Assembly: GCA_003833135.1 (NCBI GenBank) | Contig: QZLH01000150.1 | Span: forward strand, 20,685 to 84,684 | DNA length: 64,000 nucleotides | Reading direction: 5' to 3' | Source of the DNA: Oehlia diaphana | Lineage: Eukaryota > Glomeromycota > Glomeromycetes > Glomerales > Glomeraceae | Part shown: positions 57,257-64,000 of the stretch, piece after piece | Position numbering within the stretch: position 1 is the stretch's first letter | Layout of the letters: each line of letters opens with the position of its first letter | Notes under the pieces: generated by a model | What the model was told of the DNA's origin: nothing | Databases searched by the model: none | What the model saw: the letters and a program-made list of their open reading frames with translations, nothing else | Position numbers and translations under genes: made by a program

Positions 57257-58837
57257 ATGTCTATAAATCTTCATGACGTTCTTTTAAGAGACTTTTCATC
57301 AATGTTAAAAGATTCAAATGATCATGATGCTATTATTAAAGTTGGAGAAAATTCAAATATGAAAGAATTTTTTGCACACTCAAGTATCCTTAAAGCTCGT
57401 TCAAATTATTTTAGAAGAGCATTATCTATCGAATGGACTACTAAAAAAGATAATATGATTGAGTTTAAAAAACCAAATATTGATCCTGCTGTATTCGAAA
57501 TAATTCTCAAGTAAGAGTTATAATAATTTAATAATTTTAAAATTTTTAACAATAAAAAAAAAAAATGTTAACATAATTTTTTTTTTTTTACCTTATTTCA
57601 ATTAAGTTATATTTATAAAGGTGAAGTAGAATTAATGGATCAATCAGGCGAACTTATTTTTGAATTATTAATTGCAACTGATGAATTACTTCTTGAAGAA
57701 TTATTTTATAAATTACAAGATTATTTAATTAAAAAACAATCAAATTGGATTCAAGATAATCTTATTTCCGTTTTAAATACGGTTTTTACACTTCCTAATT
57801 GTAATGTGGTCCAAGATTATTGTATGGAGATCTTAAAGGACTCAAAATATTTCATGAAATCTGAAGATTTTCCATTACTCAAAAAGAATATTCTATGTGA
57901 ATTAATTAAACGAGATGATTTTTTAGGTGATGAAGTTGTTGTTTGGGATTGTTTAATTAAATGGAGTATTGAAAAAATTCCCAGTTTGAGAAGTAAAAAT
58001 AAGGATAAATCCAATTGGAATGATGATTTTGAAGCATTAAAAGAAACATTTAGTCAATTTATTCCTTTTATTCGATTCTCTGAAATTAGTTCTGCAGACT
58101 TTTTTGATAAAGTTCGTCCATTTAAGGCTATTATTCCTAACAATATTTATGAAGAATTTATAGAATTTCATATGAAAGGTACTTTACCAGTAAATTCAGC
58201 TATTTCACCACCACGAATCGCAAAGTTAGATATTGAATCAAAAATTATTAAACCGGTACATGCTCATGTAATAGCTAATTGGATTGAAGGAAAAGATGCA
58301 AAGGCTATTCGCAATAAAAATGACTTGCGATACAATTTCAATTTACTTTATTCTGGTAGAAATGACGGTTTTGATGTTAGGAAATTTCGTAGTAAATGTA
58401 TGAATAAAGGTCCTTGTTTAATATTGATCAAACCATCAACAAATAATTTGACTCAATCAACAAGTGAGAATAATCTTGATACTTGTAATACGCGATCAGT
58501 ATCAAGTCCATTACCTACGCAAAATTTGGCGAAAATCTATGGGGAATATTATTCAGGTATATTTACAAAAGACATTTGGGACTGTACAACTGAAAATTTT
58601 ATATTTTCTTTTGAAAATGATACTGATATTAAAAATATGAAAATATGTCGTATGAATTATAATATTATATTAGATAAATCTTGTGGTGATTTTGATCCTA
58701 CTAATACTTTTCGTATGAAAGGTCAAAATATATCTGTTAATAATTTGGCCTATAATGATAATAACGTCATAAATTCAAATATGACGAAATTTGTTCCAAT
58801 GGAAATTGAAGTTTTTAGGACAACATGCGATATTTAA
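57257..58837 (+). CDS. BTB-BACK-TLDc protein
   Basis: Exons 57257-57510 and 57607-58837; 494 aa. Start MSINLHDVLLRDFSSML. BTB: HDAIIKVGENSNMKEFFAHS, LKARSNYFRRALS; junction N-YIYKGE. BACK: LIKRDDFLGDEVVVWDCLIK, FIPFIRFSEISSADFFDKVR. TLDc: IIKPVHAHVIANWIEGKD, YNFNLLYSGRNDG, GPCLILIKPS, a short Asn/Ser/Thr insert, KIYGEYYSGIF, ENFIFSFENDTD, MEIEVFRT. The two exons equal those of 53533 closely (exon 1 is 254 bases in both), showing tandem duplication. An upstream in-frame Met at 57077 lies in T-run-containing leader sequence and is unlikely. Confidence 0.92.
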
Positions 58838-59970
58838 GAGTCTTGGTATTGGCGTAATTGTATAGAAGGATGAATTTTTTTATATAAAATATTTTTTTAT
58901 ATAAAATGAATAAATAAGAAAAAAATTGAATTTAATTTTATGATTTTTGATTTATTTCTTAGCTTCTTACTAAGAATTCAGTAAAAGTGTTTTAATTATT
59001 AAGTGGAAAAATGATGTTCCCCGTACATCTTCCATTCTGATTAAAATCATTGTCAAAAGAAATTATGAAAAAAGAAGTTACAACCGAAATTATCGGTATC
59101 GGTCATGATTTAATGAATGTCGTGTGTTTAATGAATTTGCACCAGATTTTGTCATTTGAATTTCTTTTAGTATACAGTTTATTTACACGTGATTTATCTA
59201 CTGAAATTTAATATATATTTTCAGGATATATAATTTTTTTTCTTTGTTTCAGTTTTATTAAACTTAAAAGTACACGATACAATTAGTTTCTCTGCCTACG
59301 ACTAATAGTTAATCTTGCCATAATTTTTTGAAAATGATAATAAAACCATAACAATTTCATTCAGAATTAAACGCATTGTTCTAATTATAATATAAGGGAA
59401 CGTGTTCGCATAATAAATATATCTTAGACCTTTGCTAACTAAGAAAAATGACATTTAAAAAAATATTAACCATAATCTTTTAAATTAATGAATTTATTTT
59501 ACGAGTTAATATGCTTATAAAATTAAATATAATAAAATATTGTTAATTTAATTTCAGATTTTATAATTCATATTAAAGTTCTATATACAAATCGTAAAAA
59601 GAGAAGTATTCGGAATTTTTTTACAGGTTAACACTTCATTATTATGTTTCTATTTACGGTCTGTGAGAGAAGTCCTTGAATAACTAGAACTAATCTTAAT
59701 GGATTTTCCTATTTTAAATTAAATAAATAAATAAATAAACAAATAAAATAATAAATGAATGTAATTAAGAATTTTCCTAGTTAATATATTTACCGTTATT
59801 TTCATGAAAATCAATATTTATATCTTCAATTTTTCGTTTAATTCCAAGTGCGTTAGTTCTACTACTAGTATAAAATTACGTTTTAAATAAAAAACTACCG
59901 TTTCCATCTAAATATTTTTAGAATAATTATAAAATGATTATGGTCAAATAATTCATCATAATTTTTTAAT
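58838..59970. other. intergenic, nothing identified
   Basis: AT-rich. A block near 59662 (GAGAAGTCCTTGAATAACTA, GAACTAATC) recurs near 28038 (GAGGTCTTTGAATAACTTGA, ACTATG), showing a shared old repeat. No exon. Confidence 0.4.
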
Positions 59971-60260
59971 TTAGGCCGTTCAAAATTAATAATTAGTTTA
60001 ACGTCCTTTCCGGCCAAAAATTTTGAGGGGGGGGGGGGGGGGGGATAATTTAAACAAACATGAAAATTAAACATATTAAAAATTTCGGAAATTTTCGGTT
60101 AAATCAGAAATTCTCGGTACTATTAAATTTTAGTAAAGGAGGGGGTGTTTTAAGCATATTTAAACATATCAAACATATATGTTTAAATCACCCTTGAATT
60201 TTTCAAAAATAGAGGGGGGGGGGAGGACGTTAAACTAAAGATTAAATTGGAACGGCCTTA
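59971..60260. mobile_element. MITE family 1, copy 2
   Basis: Termini TTAGGCCGTTCAAAATTAAT plus TAGTTTAACGTCC and, inverted, GGACGTTAAACTAAAGATTA plus GGAACGGCCTTA. A run of 17-18 G lies near 60025 and a shorter G run near 60214. Same family as 11797-12042. TA or TTA target duplication is possible. No coding frame. Confidence 0.75.
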
Positions 60261-60382
60261 ATTTAATTACAAATGTTGAAGAATATTTTAATTTTTTATA
60301 TTCTAATGAAAATTCGTAAGAAGATTTATCTTCGTCAATCCAATTCGATAATATCAATAGTGGCTTTTTTTTTGTTCCTTTT

Positions 60383-60544
60383 TCATTCATTTGTACTTTC
60401 CATAATTATCTTCGATGTTGAAATGTTTAGTAATTTACGGCAATATTTAAAAGGCACTTCCACTAGTTGATCATGTGCATCTTTAACTAAGTCGATGCGA
60501 TTAGCCTTTCGATAAAGTACTTCTAAATTTTTAAACGGATTTCT
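60383..60544 (-). pseudogene. isolated exon of unknown gene
   Basis: After an acceptor-like CTACAG the minus strand reads RNPFKNLEVLYRKANRIDLV, KDAHDQLVEVPFKY, CRKLLNIST and a stop at 60383, giving 53 open codons that look coding. No upstream exon was found and no family is recognised. It may be the last exon of a decayed gene. Confidence 0.35.
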
Positions 60545-60754
60545 CTGTAGTATTGTAGTAAATTCTTAAAAATTCCATGGAAAAATCTGAAAATACTTTA
60601 ACAGAAAGTTCTAACTCTTAATAAAGGGAATTATCGTTATAAATGTTGTTGCGTCAATTGTCAGCTGACGGCTGACGTCATCAGATGACGGCTTGCCTGT
60701 CAAAACATTAAGGTGTTATAATATTGGAGGTATTGAGTAAAATATGACTACGTA

Positions 60755-61400
60755 CGTGTGTTTTTTTTGTTCGTACGTACATTTACAGCTAATCAATTTT
60801 TTTATACTAGTACGTACGAAAGCCTTAAAATTTTCGTACTAATTTGAGTTTTTTACAATCGTACGACTTTGCATTTTTGTATTTTCGTGCAACTTCGAAT
60901 ATTGTTTTTAACAAAATATCTTATAATAAAATTAAATGTTAAAATATAGACTTAAAAAAATTCTTTGGAGCTAATAAATTTTCATTCCTTTAATATATTC
61001 AGCTTCATAATAATAAAACTGACCATTAAAATAATAAATAAATTTTATTGATTTATTTATAATTAATATTTCAATTCTTTATCATATTTTATTTGTTCAA
61101 ATTCAGGATTTACTAGCTCAAATGATTAATCTTCAGCATCGGATATATTATAAATATCCATATTTCCAATTATTTTTCTTCTTCAAAGAAGTAAAAAATT
61201 AAAAGAGATATTTACGATGACAAAACGTTAAAATCATTATATTAAATTAATCAGACACAATTATTATATTACTCAAATATTGTGTGCAACATATTCATCT
61301 CAAAAATTTGATCACATGATGTTACAATATAAAATATTAGTACGAAAAAATCAAAAAATTTTTTTGAACGTCCGTACTAATTTGTATTACCGTACAGTAC
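60755..61400. mobile_element. possible GTACG-bounded repeat element
   Basis: Words such as GTACGTACGAAAGCC, TTTTCGTACTAATTTGAG and CGTACGACTTTGC at the left, and AATATTAGTACGAAAAAATC and CGTCCGTACTAATTTG at the right, are in partly inverted orientation. Ends cannot be fixed, and the interior is AT-rich without a frame. Just upstream (60657-60690) is a cluster of short palindromes (GTCAGCTGAC, TGACGTCA). Confidence 0.25.
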
Positions 61401-61524
61401 TAATTAATATTGGGCCGATAATGTAGGCCGGTGTCATCTGACGCAAATCGATGTCCTTGCAAAAATGTTTATCACTCTATACTAATGATTAATAAAAAAT
61501 TCGTGATTTGGCGATTGGACTTTT

Positions 61525-61960
61525 AGAAGCAGAATTTAATCAAGCTGAAGTAAAAAGAATGTAATTGATAACATCAAAGAAAATTAGATCCGAAATTGCT
61601 GAAAAGCATCATTCAGAAGCCATTTATACAAGTAAGCCATTAAGTACTTTATTCCTAAATCTTATATAGTTTTAAAAACATATTAATTAAGAATTGGAGG
61701 TTGATATAGACTTTGAAAAGTGTTAAAAGATTAAAAATAATAAAATACATTGTTTAAATTTAATTCCAAATTTTGGGATATTAAGCAAAATAATAAATAA
61801 ATTAAGTTCTATAATTCAAAGTTCTTCATTTCTAAATGTTGAAATTCATGACGATAGTGGTAAATATTTATCTGACTTTCGATGATATTTATTCTATCTT
61901 ATTTTATATCTATGTTAATAATTATTAAAACTTATAGCAGGAAACATATTAAAATTGGGG
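61525..61960 (+). pseudogene. kinase 3' end relic
   Basis: Reads FNQAEVKRM, a stop, then SKKIRSEIAEKHHSEAIYTS and KPLSTLF, compared with FNQAELKRRELIESQKLGPE..KPHPKAIYTSRPLS in the gene at 1257. About 160 bases on is NVEIHDDSGK (exon 5 end) and, after an AG, GAAACATATTAAAATTG (exon 6). Frame changes throughout. Another truncated 3' copy of the kinase family, older than the one at 12966. Confidence 0.7.
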
Positions 61961-62462
61961 AATTTAATCGACTCAAAAGATCGTGATCGAAATTGGTTCC
62001 AATTATCCATAAAACTACAAGAGTTAAATACCATATTATGTTACAGATAGAGTACAGAATGTGATAAATATTCAATAATTTTTTATCGGACGTTAGAAGA
62101 AAAATAATGTAAAGAAATTTGAGTTATAATAAATTTCGTATGTTAACTAGGAAAATGGTAGCCGTTAAAGCCTACCACGTTTATTTACTCGGAATCCTTT
62201 TTATTACAACATCAAACAAAAAAGTTGATTACGAAAAATAGCAAATTATCATTGTTACAAAAAAAAGGAATATGATCGAAAGAATTTTTAAAACATATCG
62301 TTAACAATGTGCTATCCTAAGAATGTTATTATGAAAAACTTTGCACAATGATTCAAAATCAAATAGCCTTAAAATACGTAATCACTATTTGTTGCTGACT
62401 TAGCCAAGTCATTTTAGAAACTTGTTGTCACCTGATCACCACGTTGAGGTGCAGCAACATTG
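61961..62462. other. intergenic, nothing identified
   Basis: AT-rich; the last 60 bases (CACCTGATCACCACGTTGAG) are more balanced and lead into the purine tract. Confidence 0.35.
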
Positions 62463-62840
62463 ATCAGGGGGGAAAGGGATAACGAAAGGGAAGGGGAAAA
62501 CGAGAGGGATAGGGGAATACGAAAGGGAAAGGGAGAACGAAATCGAAAGGGGATTAGGGAAACGAAAGGGAAAGGGAAAGGAAAGGAAAGGGAAAGGGAA
62601 AACGAGAGGGAAAGGGGAGGGGAAACTGAGAGGGAAAGGGGAAACAAAGAGAAAGGGGAGAACGAAGGGAAAGGGAAAGGGAAAGGGGAAAACGAAAGGG
62701 AAAGGGAAACTGAGAGAGAAAGGGAAAACGAAAGGGAAAGGGAAGGGGGAAACTGAGAGGGAAAGGGAAACGAAAGAGAAAGGGGAGAACGAAAGGGAAT
62801 AATACCGAAAGGGAAAGGGAAGACGAAAGGGAAAGGGCAA
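62463..62840. repeat. polypurine GGGAAA-type tract
   Basis: About 380 bases almost free of C and T on the + strand, made of GGGAAA, GGGAAAACGA and GAGAGGGAAAGG units. Long open frames on both strands encode only Arg/Glu/Lys/Gly or Phe/Pro/Ser/Leu repeats and are artefacts. Such purine-pyrimidine strand asymmetry can form triplex DNA. Confidence 0.9.
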
Positions 62841-63224
62841 GAAAATGTACAAACATAACACCACCCACACACAAACCTACACACAACAACCCACATACCT
62901 AAAGGAAACGTAAAAAAAAAGGAGCCGAGAAGACCTAGACAGAGGAAAAACAGTAAAAACAGACCTAAAAAAAAAAAAATACTTAAAAAGAAATATATAT
63001 TCATAACAAAACCCACATCAAGACTATGTGTTACAACTTACAATTATTAATTGCATATTTGCATGAGTAATTTTTTTCGTGTAAGTAACTTTTATTATGA
63101 CTGAGTAATTATATTTAGTTTATTATATTTACTTATATATTACACTAGGAAATGGGAAACCGTTCAAGGGTTTATTGCAAGGGTGCGTGAGTGGATAATA
63201 TTACAATCGTCTAGTGCATAATTA
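62841..63224. other. intergenic
   Basis: ACACAAC-rich text at 62860-62900 and then AT-rich sequence; no gene. Confidence 0.35.
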
Positions 63225-63669
63225 TGGCACGCCAGGCTGGACAGATGTTTAACGTAAAAGCTAAATCATTTGACGTTAACACCATATCATTTGACTTTGG
63301 AGTACAAAGCATTTGGCGTTAAATATAAACCATTTGTCATTAATTCCAAAGCATTAGTCATTAATTCCCAAAGCATTTGCCATTAATTCCAAAGTATTTG
63401 CAAATCTATAAACAAATTTCCTATAAAGGAAATAGAATTTCACGAGACTTTTAAAAAGAAAATTATTACTTAAATTGCACCATTTGAATTTTAACCAAAT
63501 ATGGAAAATTATTTTCATATCGCCAAACTGTTTAACAGTATTGGCAAAGAATTTAACTATAAAGTCAAACAGTTTGTCAGTACAGCAAATCATTTGAATT
63601 TCGCAGTTAACCTTAAACGTCAAATGATTTAGCTTTTACGTTTAAACATCTGTCCAGTCCGGCGTGCCA
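63225..63669. mobile_element. 445-base MITE with 55-base inverted ends
   Basis: Left end TGGCACGCCAGGCTGGACAG, then ATGTTTAACGTAAAAGC and TAAATCATTTGACGTT. The right end is the same sequence inverted (GCTTTTACGTTTAAACATC, TGTCCAGTCCGGCGTGCCA), with only a few mismatches. TA lies on both sides, as expected for Tc1/mariner-type insertion. The interior has degenerate repeats of AAGCATTTGNCATTAATTCC (about 63300-63400). No transposase. Confidence 0.85.
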
Positions 63670-63724
63670 TATTATCCAACATGATGTCTGGATATCAACC
63701 TTTTGTCAAAATTTTGAACTTTGA

Positions 63725-63900
63725 AAATCGCCTTTTAAGGAAATTTTCCTTTTATAGAATAGATCTACGTTACACATAACGTCTGAAAAGGGAAATTTGG
63801 TAATACGAACTTCCTTATAGGGATATTTGTGTAATGTTACGTTAACATAAAAGGAGATTTTCCTTATAAGGAGAATCTCCTTATAAGGAGATTTTGAAAA
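63725..63900. repeat. AAGGAGATTTT / AAATCTCCTT palindrome cluster
   Basis: Units such as AAGGAAATTTTCCTT, CTTCCTTATAGGGATAT and GGAGATTTTCCTTATAAGGA followed by GAATCTCC are palindromic or inverted with respect to one another. The minus-strand open frame across it (63706-63984) has the corresponding PYKE repeats and no recognisable domain; it may continue beyond the window edge. Confidence 0.5.
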
Positions 63901-64000
63901 TTCAAAAATTGAAAAATCAATTTTTTGAAATTTTGGCACTTTTCGTTCAAACGGTACACCGTATGGATCAATATCTCGCATCATTCTTCGTTGTACAGGA

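Noticed and set aside
60657..60690. Ribozyme-like CTGATGAC on the minus strand
   Set aside because: The required GAAA after stem II is missing; the stretch is better seen as clustered short palindromes.
62414..63016. 200-codon minus-strand frame rich in Phe, Pro, Ser and Leu
   Set aside because: Direct product of the polypurine tract; frames are open on both strands.
1..64000. CRISPR arrays, operons, bacterial promoters or prophage
   Set aside because: Spliced genes, TLDc/BTB families and eukaryotic kinases show nuclear eukaryotic DNA; no spaced identical repeats of CRISPR type were found.

Overview
The window is an AT-rich eukaryotic chromosome segment. Short introns with GT..AG borders, long A/T homopolymers, many decayed repeats and two heavily expanded gene families (BTB-BACK-TLDc proteins, and protein kinases with cysteine-rich N-termini) point to an arbuscular mycorrhizal fungus, most likely Rhizophagus (Glomeromycotina). 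This assignment rests on family knowledge and base composition, not on a database match.

Layout. 0-14 kb: two paralogous six-exon kinase genes on the + strand (1257-4061 and 7468-9956) with related promoters, then a 3'-end-only kinase copy (12966-13858). The space between them holds old repeats. 16-20 kb: a tail-to-tail pair of BTB-TLDc genes (16776-18410 +, 18565-20131 -). 20-30 kb: mostly decayed DNA. It holds TLDc and BTB pseudogenes, two unrecognised minus-strand coding stretches, foldback elements, a 509-base assembly gap, a Tc1/mariner transposase relic and a GC-richer repeat family that ends in T runs. 30-38 kb: a two-exon kinase (30282-32042 -), two tandem BTB-TLDc genes (33728 +, 35697 +) and a convergent BTB-BACK gene without TLDc (37367-38405 -). 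38-46 kb: no confident gene, but a decayed 28S rRNA fragment (40145-40420), a kinase relic and a frameshifted unknown gene (43875-44656). 46-59 kb: five BTB-TLDc genes, three tandem on - (46061-52367) and two tandem on + (53533-58837), forming one TLDc subfamily. 59-64 kb: MITE-like elements, a kinase 3' relic and a 380-base polypurine tract.

How the genes may work together. BTB-BACK proteins are typically Cul3 ubiquitin-ligase adaptors. TLDc domains elsewhere bind the vacuolar ATPase or act in oxidation resistance. The kinases resemble tyrosine-kinase-like signalling kinases. No pathway links the two families here. The window is best read as a birth-and-death region where both families duplicate, lose exons and decay among small transposons. 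The most unusual items are a WG/GW-repeat insert inside one TLDc domain, a shared palindrome upstream of kinase genes, the rRNA pseudogene, and identical 75-base sequences on both sides of the assembly gap. All exon joins were derived by hand from reading frame and paralogue comparison.
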